Source: Kitasatospora sp. NA04385 (GTDB lineage: Bacteria > Actinomycetota > Actinomycetes > Streptomycetales > Streptomycetaceae). From it: 64,000 nucleotides of DNA. The translations under genes were made by a program, and so were the position numbers. Where the stretch lies: the NCBI RefSeq assembly GCF_013364235.1, contig NZ_CP054919.1:515570-579569 (forward strand), given 5' to 3'. Below, piece after piece: positions 7,423 to 14,690 of the stretch. Position 1 is the first letter of the stretch, and each line of letters starts with the position of its first letter. Under the pieces are notes generated by a model. That model was not told where the DNA came from. It saw nothing but the letters and a program-made list of their open reading frames with translations, and ran no database searches.

Positions 7423-9519
7423 TCAGGCCGGGTGGTCCGGGTAGTGGCAGGCCGCGGTGTGGTCGACGCCCGGGGCCGCGGGCAGGGCGGGGGGTGCCTC
7501 GGTGGCGCAGCGGTCGCGCTGTGCGGGGGCGAGGGCGGCGTGGACGGGGCAGCGGGTGCGGAAGGGGCAGCCGAGGTGGCGCTCGGCCGGGGAGGGCGGG
7601 TCGCCGGCCAGCAGCAGGCGGGGGCGGGCCCGTTCGGCGGCCGGGTCGGGGAGCGGGACGGCGGCGAGCAGGGCGCGGGTGTAGGGGTGGCGGGGGCGGC
7701 CGAGGACGCGGGCGGCGGTGCCGGTCTCGACGGTGCGGCCGAGGTACATGACGGAGACCCGGTCGGCGAGGTGGCGCACCACGGAGAGGTCGTGGGAGAC
7801 GAACAGGTAGGCGAGGCCGAGTTCGGCCTTGAGCTGCTGGAGCAGGTTGAGCACGCCGGCCTGGACGGAGACGTCGAGGGCGGAGACGGGTTCGTCCAGG
7901 ACCAGCAGGTCGGGGCGGACGGCGAGGGCGCGGGCGATGGAGATGCGCTGGCGCTGGCCGCCGGAGAACTCGTGCGGGTAGCGGTCGGCGTGCGCGGGGT
8001 CGAGGCCGACCTGGCGCAGCAGTTCGGGGACGCGGCGGCGGGCCTCCGCCCCGGGGGTGCGCTGGGCGAGCAGGGGTTCGGCGAGCGCGTCGCCGACCGG
8101 CATCCGCGGGTCGAGGGAGGCCGCCGGGTCCTGGAAGACCATCTGGACCCGGGAGCGCAGCCGCCGGACGGCGGCCCGGTCGAGGGTGGCGGTGTCCCGG
8201 CCGAGGAGTTCGATCCGGCCGCCCTGCGGGGCGGCCAGCCGCAGGATCTCGTACAGGGTGGTGGACTTGCCGGAGCCGGACTCGCCAACCAGGCCGAGCG
8301 TCTCGCCCTGCCGGATGTCGAGGTCGACGCCGTCGACGGCGTGCACCTCGCCCGCCCGGCGGCGCAGCGGGCCGCCGCGGCGGGGGAAGCTGCGGGTGAG
8401 GCCGCGGACGGCGAGGACGCTGTCCCGGGCGGCGCGCGGCCGGGGAACGGCGGCGGGCAGCACCGGGACGGGGTAGACCTCGGCGGGGGCGGGCCGGGTG
8501 GCGGCGAGGTGGTCGGCGCGGACGCAGGCGGCGAGGTGGTCGCCGGTGCCCGCGCCCACGCCGGCACTGGTATCCACGCCCGCACCCGCACCCGCACCCA
8601 CACCCGTGCCCGTGAGCGGGGGTTCGGCGGTGCGGCAGCGGTCCTCGGCGAGCGGGCAGCGGTCGGCGAACGCGCAGCCGGGGCGGGCGGGTTCACCGGC
8701 GGCGGGCGGGCGGCCGGGGATCGGGACGAGCGGGCCGCCCCGGCCGTCGAGCCGGGGGACGGCGCCGATCAGGCCGAGGGTGTAGGGGTGGCGGGGCGCG
8801 GCGAACAGCTCGTCGACGGGGGCGGTCTCGACGATCCGTCCGGCGTACATGACGGCGACCCGGTCGGCGCTGCCCGCGATCACCCCGAGGTCGTGGCTGA
8901 CCAGGACGAGGGCGGCGCCGGTCTCCCGCCGGGCGGTGCGCAGCACGTCGAGGACCTGGGCCTGGATGGTGACGTCGAGCGCGGTGGTGGGTTCGTCGGC
9001 GAGCAGCACGTCGGGGTCGTTGGCCACCGCCATGGCGATCATGGCGCGTTGGCGCATGCCGCCGGAGAACTCGTGCGGGAAGGCGTCCAGGGCGCGGGCC
9101 GGGTCGGGGATGCCGACCAGGTCGAGCAGGTCGGCGGCGCGCTTGCGGGCGGCGGTGCGGCCGACGTCCTGGTGGATCCGGACGGCTTCGGCGATCTGGT
9201 CGCCGATCCGGTGCACGGGGGTGAAGGCGGACAGCGGGTCCTGGAAGACCATGGCGATGCGGCGGCCCCGGACGGCGGCGAGCTGCCGGGCGGGCAGGCC
9301 GACCAGTTCGCGCCCGTCCAGGCGGACGGAGCCGCCGGTGCGGGCGGTGGCGGGCAGCAGGCCGAGGACGGCGAGCGCGGTGACGGACTTGCCGGAGCCG
9401 GACTCGCCGACCAGGCCGAGGGTCTCGCCCCGGTGCAGGTCGAGGTCGACGCCGCGGACCGCCGGGCGGCCGTCGAAGTCGACGGTGAGGTCGCGGACGG
9501 TGAGCAGCGGGGTGGTCAT
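7423..9519 (-). CDS. Dipeptide/oligopeptide ABC transporter, fused double ATPase
   Basis: A single 698-residue protein combining DppD-like and DppF-like ATPases that energise peptide or nickel-type uptake at the membrane. Half 1: Walker A GESGSGKS, signature FSGGMRQRAMIAMAV, Walker B LLADEPTTALD. Half 2: Walker A GESGSGKS, signature FSGGQRQRISIARAL, Walker B LLVLDEPVSALD. Both halves end in the oligopeptide-transporter cysteine motif (GCAFADRCP and GCPFRTRCP). The ATG overlaps the permease stop (ATGA). A Gly/Ala linker after half 1 is encoded by short repeats near 8575-8615. The stop codon coincides with the insertion point of the mobile element. Confidence 0.93.
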   Translation of the reverse strand: MTTPLLTVRDLTVDFDGRPAVRGVDLDLHRGETLGLVGESGSGKSVTALAVLGLLPATARTGGSVRLDGRELVGLPARQLAAVRGRRIAMVFQDPLSAFTPVHRIGDQIAEAVRIHQDVGRTAARKRAADLLDLVGIPDPARALDAFPHEFSGGMRQRAMIAMAVANDPDVLLADEPTTALDVTIQAQVLDVLRTARRETGAALVLVSHDLGVIAGSADRVAVMYAGRIVETAPVDELFAAPRHPYTLGLIGAVPRLDGRGGPLVPIPGRPPAAGEPARPGCAFADRCPLAEDRCRTAEPPLTGTGVGAGAGAGVDTSAGVGAGTGDHLAACVRADHLAATRPAPAEVYPVPVLPAAVPRPRAARDSVLAVRGLTRSFPRRGGPLRRRAGEVHAVDGVDLDIRQGETLGLVGESGSGKSTTLYEILRLAAPQGGRIELLGRDTATLDRAAVRRLRSRVQMVFQDPAASLDPRMPVGDALAEPLLAQRTPGAEARRRVPELLRQVGLDPAHADRYPHEFSGGQRQRISIARALAVRPDLLVLDEPVSALDVSVQAGVLNLLQQLKAELGLAYLFVSHDLSVVRHLADRVSVMYLGRTVETGTAARVLGRPRHPYTRALLAAVPLPDPAAERARPRLLLAGDPPSPAERHLGCPFRTRCPVHAALAPAQRDRCATEAPPALPAAPGVDHTAACHYPDHPA

Positions 9520-10493
9520 GGGGTGCTCCGGCGCGAGGGGGTGTCGGTGGGTCGGGTGCGGCGCCGACGGGTTTCGCGGCGGGGGCGGGGGCGTCCGGCG
9601 GCGGCCGTCGGGTCGAGGGCGTCGCGCAGGCCGTCGCCGACCAGGTTGACGGCGAGCACGAACAGCACCAGCAGCCCGGCGGCGAAGTAGAACAGCCAGG
9701 GGAAGACGGGCGCGTCGGCGGCCCCGGCGGCCAGCAGGGTGCCGAGCGAGACGTCGGGCGGCCGGACGCCGAAGCCGAAGTAGGAGAGCGCGGCCTCGCT
9801 CATCACGGCGCCGCCGACGGTCACGGTGGCGTCGATGATCAGGAAGGAGGAGACGTTCGGCAGCACGTGCCGCCAGATGATCCGGAACGGTCCGACGCCC
9901 ATGTACCGGGCGGCGGCGACGAATTCGCGCTCGCGCAGCGAGCGGGTCATCGACCGGACCACCCGGGCGGTGACCATCCAGTTGAAGACGGCGAGCAGCA
10001 GCACGAAGGCGATCCAGCCGCTGCCGCGCAGCCGGGGCGAGAGCACCGCGATCACCAGGAAGGCCGGGAAGATCAGCAGCAGGTCGACCAGGAAGGTCAG
10101 CACCCGGTCGGTCCAGCCGCCGAAGTACCCGGCGCAGGCGCCGACCAGCGAGGCCAGGCCGGTGGAGAGGAGGGCCACCAGCAGGCCGATCACCAGGGAC
10201 TTCTGCAGGCCGCGGACGGTCTGCGCGAACACGTCCTGGCCGAGCCCGTTGGTGCCGAACCAGTGTGTGCCGGACGGGGGTTGGCGCAGGCTGGTGTAGT
10301 CGGGGGCGGCGTAGTCCCAGGGCGTCAGGTACGGTCCGGCGAAGGCCAGCAGGAACAGCAGCACCAGCACGACCAGCCCGGCCGACGCCCCGCGCGAGGC
10401 CCGCAGCCGGGCTGCGGCCAGCCGCAACCGTCCCCGGGGCACGGGCGGTTCGTCGATCAGCTGCTGCGCGGCGGCGGCGAGTTCGGCACTCAC
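9516..10493 (-). CDS. DppC-like ABC transporter permease
   Basis: Inner membrane channel subunit of 325 residues. It has an N-terminal hydrophobic helix (SAGLVVLVLLFLLAFAGPYL), the typical FGTNGLGQDVFAQTVRGLQKSL loop of the C-type subunit, and the ATPase-contact loop with AARYMGVGPFRIIWRHVLPN (EAA motif). The GTG start overlaps the previous permease stop (GTGA) and the stop overlaps the ATPase start. A basic Arg/Pro tail ends the protein. Confidence 0.92.
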   Translation of the reverse strand: MSAELAAAAQQLIDEPPVPRGRLRLAAARLRASRGASAGLVVLVLLFLLAFAGPYLTPWDYAAPDYTSLRQPPSGTHWFGTNGLGQDVFAQTVRGLQKSLVIGLLVALLSTGLASLVGACAGYFGGWTDRVLTFLVDLLLIFPAFLVIAVLSPRLRGSGWIAFVLLLAVFNWMVTARVVRSMTRSLREREFVAAARYMGVGPFRIIWRHVLPNVSSFLIIDATVTVGGAVMSEAALSYFGFGVRPPDVSLGTLLAAGAADAPVFPWLFYFAAGLLVLFVLAVNLVGDGLRDALDPTAAAGRPRPRRETRRRRTRPTDTPSRRSTP

Positions 10494-11473
10494 GCGGCAC
10501 GCACCCGGGGGTCGAGCGCGGCGTGCAGCGCGTCGGCGAGGAAGCCGGCGGCGAGGACCGCCACCGCGGCGAAGAGGTTGACCGCGGCCACGGAGTTGAC
10601 GTCCTGTTCGTTGACGGCCTGGATGAACCACTCGCCCATGCCGTGCCAGCCGAAGACGGTCTCGGTGAAGGCGGCGCCGGTGAACAGGCCGAGGAAGGCG
10701 TAGGCGAACATGGTGGTCATCGGGATGACGGCGGTGCGCAGGCCGTGCTTGAGCAGGGCGCGGCCGCGGGTGAGCCCCTTGGCCTCGGCGGTGCGCAGGT
10801 AGTCCGCGCCGAGCACGTCGAGCATGGTGGCGCGCTGGTAGCGGCTGTAGGCGGCGAGGCCGCCGAGGGCGAGCGTGAGGGTGGGCAGCAGCAGGTGCAG
10901 TGCCCAGTCGGCGAGGTGGGCGCCGATCCCGCCGGCCAGGTTGGGCGTCTCGTAGCCGGTGAACGGGACGACCTCGTGCCCGGCGGCGTCCTTGGCGGCG
11001 ATCGCGCCGTTCTTGAGCAGCAGGGCGAGCAGGAAGACGGGGGTGGAGAGCAGCACGAAGGAGAGCACGGTCAGCGCCCGGTCGGAGAGCCGGTACTGGC
11101 GCACCGCGCTCCAGGCCCCGGCGGCGACGCCGAGCAGCATGCCGAGCAGGGTGCCGACCAGCAGCAGCCGCAGCGAGACCCAGATCCGGCGGCCGAACTC
11201 GTCGTTGACGGGGGTGCCGTGGATGGTGCGGCCGAGGTCGCCGTGCAGCAGGCCGTTCGCCCAGGTGCCGAAGCGTTCGACCACGGGGGTGCGGTCGTTG
11301 AGGTTGAGCGCGGTCAGCTGCCGGTCCACGGAGGCGGCGGAGGGCCGCGGCTGCTTGGCCTCGAAGTAGGCGCGGGGGCCGAGCGCGGTGCCGGTGAGGG
11401 CGTACGAGAGGAACACCGCTGCGGTCAGCAGGGCGGCGTAGTAGCCGAGCCGCCCCGCGAGGTATCGCGTCAC
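10490..11473 (-). CDS. DppB-like ABC transporter permease
   Basis: Inner membrane channel subunit of 327 residues and first gene of the transporter operon. The GTG at 11473 has GGAGG six bases upstream. It starts VTRYLAGRLGYYAALLTAAV (first membrane helix) and carries the B-type loop GDLGRTIHGTPVNDEF and the EAA motif TAEAKGLTRGRALLKHGLRT. It is divergent from the binding-protein gene at 11837, so both probably share the interval 11474-11836. Confidence 0.92.
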   Translation of the reverse strand: MTRYLAGRLGYYAALLTAAVFLSYALTGTALGPRAYFEAKQPRPSAASVDRQLTALNLNDRTPVVERFGTWANGLLHGDLGRTIHGTPVNDEFGRRIWVSLRLLLVGTLLGMLLGVAAGAWSAVRQYRLSDRALTVLSFVLLSTPVFLLALLLKNGAIAAKDAAGHEVVPFTGYETPNLAGGIGAHLADWALHLLLPTLTLALGGLAAYSRYQRATMLDVLGADYLRTAEAKGLTRGRALLKHGLRTAVIPMTTMFAYAFLGLFTGAAFTETVFGWHGMGEWFIQAVNEQDVNSVAAVNLFAAVAVLAAGFLADALHAALDPRVRAA

Positions 11474-11836
11474 GGCCTGCCTCCGGTGTGGTTCGCACAC
11501 CTGGGGAACATGGTCATTTGCCTTCGTTAGTACGGGTTTTGACGCACTTTCGCGCAGCAGTTGTACGCCACGCCGGGCGGTCCGTCCAGTGGCCGCCGGG
11601 TCGGCGGGTCCGGCCGGTCCGGTGAACCCGCTGGTCACAGCTGATCAGACGGGTACGGACGGCGTGTTGCGGCCGTGTTGCGCCGCGTTTCTTTTCGATC
11701 AGTTCTGCGCACGACCCCCTGGTGGGCCGGCTGACGGGCTGTTACGTTCGGCCCGCCGGCACCGACTTGGCTGCCCACCATCAAGTGCCGCCACACCCGG
11801 CGGCCCCCGACTCTTCGAAATCCGAGGACTCCCCCG
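11474..11836. promoter_or_regulatory. Divergent promoter interval of the peptide transporter
   Basis: A 363-base interval between the first permease gene and the binding-protein gene. The stretch at about 11505-11570 is relatively AT-rich (ATTTGCCTTCGTTAGTACGG and GTTTTGACGCAC) and is the likeliest promoter zone. GGAGG for the permease and GAGGA for the lipoprotein lie at the two ends. No gene is visible. Confidence 0.5.
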
Positions 11837-13531
11837 ATGCGCACACCGCCCGCCACCAGCCGGTCCGGCCGCGCCGCCGCCGCGGCCCTCACCGTCCTCC
11901 TCGCCGCGACCGCCTGCAGTTCGGCGGGCGGCTCCGGCGGCGACGTGGCCAAGACCGTGTCCCCCACCGTGGACGCCGAGGACGACAACCCGCAGCCGCC
12001 GGAGAACGTCAAGGACGGCGGCGAGCTGCGGCTGCCGCTCCAGCAGTGGATCACCCAGTGGAACCCGTACCAGGTCGACGGCCGGTACGGGGACGCGGTG
12101 GAGATCATGGGCTACGTGGAGGCCAAGCTCTTCCGGGTCGACCCCAAGGGCGTCTACCACCCCGACCCCTCGTACCTGGTCTCCGCCGAGGTCACCTCCA
12201 CCTCGCCGCAGGTGGTCACGTACAAGCTCAACCCGAAGGCGGTCTGGTCCGACGGGACCCCGCTGAGCTACCGGGACTTCGCGGCGGTCTGGAAGACCTC
12301 CAACGGCAAGGACCCGGCGTACAACATCGCCGACCCCTCCGGCTACGAGCAGATCTCCGCCGTCGAGCAGGGCGCGGACCCGAGCGAGGTCAAGGTCACC
12401 TTCGCCGAGCCGTACGCCGACTGGCAGAACCTGTTCAACCCGCTGCTGCCCGCCGCCGGGATCTCCGCCCCGCAGGACTTCAACGATGGCTGGGTGGAGC
12501 GGACCCCGCTCTTCGGCGGCCCGTTCGTGGTCGCGAACGCCGACAAGACCGCGCAGACCGTCACCCTCACCCCGAACCCGCGCTGGTGGGGCCCGAAGCC
12601 CAAGCTGGACCGGATCACCTACCGGGTGCTGGACGCCGCCGCGATCACCCAGTCGTTCCTGAACAACGAGATCGACCTGGCCTCGGCGGGCACCGCCACC
12701 GCGTACGGCCAGCTCAAGGACGCCCCCGACGCGGCGATCCGCACCGGCACCCCCTGGGACGAGGTGCACATCTCCTTCGGCGGCAACGGCCCGCTCGCCG
12801 ACCAGAAGGTCCGCCAGGCGCTCGGCCGGGCGCTGGACCGCGCCTCGCTGATCAAGATCGCCAACAAGGGCGTGCCGGTGGAGTTCAAGCCGCTCGGCAA
12901 CCACCTGTTCATGACCAACCAGAACGGCTACCGCGACAACTCCGCCGACTGGGCGTCCTACGACCCGGCCACCGCGAAGAAGTGGCTGGACGAGGCGGGC
13001 TGGAAGGACGCGGGCGGCGTCCGCAGCAAGGACGGGCAGCCGCTGGAGCTGCACTACGTGCTGAACGACGGCTCCAACCAGGCGCAGATCGACCTGGCCA
13101 CCGCCGCGCAGAACATGCTCCAGCAGGTCGGCGTCAAGCTGACCGTCGACAAGGTGCCCAGCAAGGAGTACTTCACCAAGTACATCAACCAGGGCAAGTT
13201 CGACCTGGCCAGCTGGCGCAACACCGACTCCTTCCCGCTCTCCCAGACGGTGGCGATCTACCGCGCGCCGCAGGGCGACAACGTGTTCGGCAACTACTCG
13301 AAGCTCAGCACCCCCGAGATCGACGGCCTGCTGCGCAAGGCGGCCGCCACCCTCGATCCGGCGCAGGCCGCCGAGCTGTACAACCAGGCCGACGCGAAGA
13401 TCTGGGAGCTCGGCCACACCCTGGAGCTCTACCAGCGCCCCAGCATCGTCGCCGTCCGCAAGGGCCTGGCCAACTACGGCGCCAGCAGCCTGGCCAGCAC
13501 CGTGATCACCTCGGTCGGCTGGCAGAAGTGA
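11837..13531 (+). CDS. Peptide ABC transporter substrate-binding lipoprotein (SBP family 5)
   Basis: Extracellular solute receptor of 564 residues, lipid-anchored. The signal peptide ends in the lipobox LAATACS (Cys about 27). It has SBP_bac_5 features: GGELRLPLQQWITQWNPYQ near the start, the YKLNPKAVWSDGTPLSYRDF motif, and the C-terminal lobe with LQQVGVKLTVDKV. GAGGA lies eight bases before the ATG. Its ligand is probably a peptide, judged only by family and by the neighbouring DppB/C/DF genes. Confidence 0.92.
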   Translation: MRTPPATSRSGRAAAAALTVLLAATACSSAGGSGGDVAKTVSPTVDAEDDNPQPPENVKDGGELRLPLQQWITQWNPYQVDGRYGDAVEIMGYVEAKLFRVDPKGVYHPDPSYLVSAEVTSTSPQVVTYKLNPKAVWSDGTPLSYRDFAAVWKTSNGKDPAYNIADPSGYEQISAVEQGADPSEVKVTFAEPYADWQNLFNPLLPAAGISAPQDFNDGWVERTPLFGGPFVVANADKTAQTVTLTPNPRWWGPKPKLDRITYRVLDAAAITQSFLNNEIDLASAGTATAYGQLKDAPDAAIRTGTPWDEVHISFGGNGPLADQKVRQALGRALDRASLIKIANKGVPVEFKPLGNHLFMTNQNGYRDNSADWASYDPATAKKWLDEAGWKDAGGVRSKDGQPLELHYVLNDGSNQAQIDLATAAQNMLQQVGVKLTVDKVPSKEYFTKYINQGKFDLASWRNTDSFPLSQTVAIYRAPQGDNVFGNYSKLSTPEIDGLLRKAAATLDPAQAAELYNQADAKIWELGHTLELYQRPSIVAVRKGLANYGASSLASTVITSVGWQK

Positions 13532-13539
13532 CCGCCCGG

Positions 13540-13594
13540 GCCGGTGCCGCCCGCCCGGTCGTCCGCCCGGTCGGCTGGGGCGGGCGGCACCGGC
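13540..13594. terminator. Bidirectional hairpin terminator
   Basis: Perfect 17-bp arms (13540-13556 and 13578-13594) with a 21-base loop, between the convergent ends of the binding-protein gene and the iminopeptidase gene. No T-run is present, as is usual in streptomycetes. Confidence 0.8.
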
Positions 13595-14581
13595 TCAGTG
13601 CCGTTTGAACTCCTCCAGGGCCTCGAACACCGTCCGCCGCATCGCCTCGCCGCCGACGTGCCCGGAGTCGTCGAAGACGTGCAGCCGGGCGTCCGGCCAC
13701 GCCTTCGCCAGCTCCCACGCGGTCTGCACCGGGGAGCCCATGTCGTACCGGCCGTGCACCAGCACGCCCGGGATGCCCGCCAACCGGTTTGCGCCGCGCA
13801 GCAGTTGGTCCTCCGCCAGCCAGGCGCCGCGGCTGAAGAAGCGGGCGCAGATCCGGACGAAGGCGATCCGGGCGTCCGCCTCCCGGGCGCTGTACATCCC
13901 GGGGACGCCGTTCGGCTCGTCCGAGACCACCGCGTCCTCCCAGGCCAGCCAGGCGTCGGCGGCGGCGGCCCGCACCGCCCGGTCGGGGTGCTCCATCCGG
14001 CGCGCGTAGGCGGCCAGCAGGGCGTACACGTCGCCGTCCCAGGCGTGTTCGGGGACGGCGGCCCGGAAGCGGTCCCAGGCCTCGGGCTTGAAGGCCGACA
14101 CCCGGTGGTAGAGCCAGTCGGTCTCGGCCCGGCGGGTGGTGGTGACCGCCTGGAGGACGATCTCGCTGACCCGCTCCGGGTATTGCTGCGCGTACGCCAG
14201 GATCAGCGTGCAGCCCCAGGAGGCGCCGTCCAGCAGCCAGCGCTCGACGCCCAGGTGCGTGCGCAGCCGCTCCATGTCGTCGATCAGGTGCCGGGTGGTG
14301 TTCAGCGCCATGTCCGCCGCCGGGTCGCTGCCGTGCGGGGTGCTGCGCCCGCAGTTGCGCTGGTCGTAGCGGATCAGCCGGTAGCGCGCCGGGTCCCACG
14401 CCCGGGTCGGCCGGTCCGGCGTGCCCGCGCCGGGGCCGCCGTGCACGTACAGGGCGGGTTTGCCGTCGGGGTTGCCGAGCTGCTCGTAGTAGACGCGGTT
14501 GCCGTCGCCGGTGTCGAGGAACCCGCGGTCGTAGGGGGTGGTCGGCGGGTGCAGGAGGTCGTCCAGGGGGATCGCAGACAT
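13595..14581 (-). CDS. pip: Proline iminopeptidase (alpha/beta hydrolase, S33)
   Basis: Cytoplasmic exopeptidase of 328 residues that removes N-terminal proline from peptides. The oxyanion loop HGGPGAG, the nucleophile elbow GASWG (Ser121), Asp in GRYDMGSP and His in DDSGHVG form the expected catalytic set. The N terminus (YDRGFLDTGDGNRVYYEQLG) is typical of the family. The ATG at 14581 was chosen by homology of the start; no strong ribosome site is seen in front of it. Lying next to a peptide transporter, it may act on imported peptides, which is inference. Confidence 0.9.
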   Translation of the reverse strand: MSAIPLDDLLHPPTTPYDRGFLDTGDGNRVYYEQLGNPDGKPALYVHGGPGAGTPDRPTRAWDPARYRLIRYDQRNCGRSTPHGSDPAADMALNTTRHLIDDMERLRTHLGVERWLLDGASWGCTLILAYAQQYPERVSEIVLQAVTTTRRAETDWLYHRVSAFKPEAWDRFRAAVPEHAWDGDVYALLAAYARRMEHPDRAVRAAAADAWLAWEDAVVSDEPNGVPGMYSAREADARIAFVRICARFFSRGAWLAEDQLLRGANRLAGIPGVLVHGRYDMGSPVQTAWELAKAWPDARLHVFDDSGHVGGEAMRRTVFEALEEFKRH

Positions 14582-14625
14582 GACGGACGAGCCTAACCGG
14601 GCCCGCCGGTGGAGCAACTGAATAA

Positions 14626-14666
14626 CCGTCACCTCCGGACGGTCGGCGACCGGCCGGAGGTGACGG
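14626..14666 (-). terminator. Hairpin terminator of the beta-helix glycanase gene
   Basis: Arms CCGTCACCTCCGG (14626-14638) and CCGGAGGTGACGG (14654-14666) are perfect and the inside continues as CGGTC-GGC-GACCG. It lies just after the stop codon at 14691 on the minus strand. Confidence 0.85.
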
Positions 14667-14690
14667 GGGCGGAGGTGACGGGAGCGGCGG

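Noticed and set aside
7423..10500. A single giant ATPase-permease fusion of 1025 codons
   Set aside because: The frame is open that far only because of GC bias. The ATG at 9519 overlaps the permease stop and the part upstream reads in the wrong frame for the permease.
14582..14632. Earlier GTG start for the iminopeptidase
   Set aside because: The GTG lies inside the GGAGGTG segment that also forms the terminator hairpin, and the extra residues are not typical for the family.
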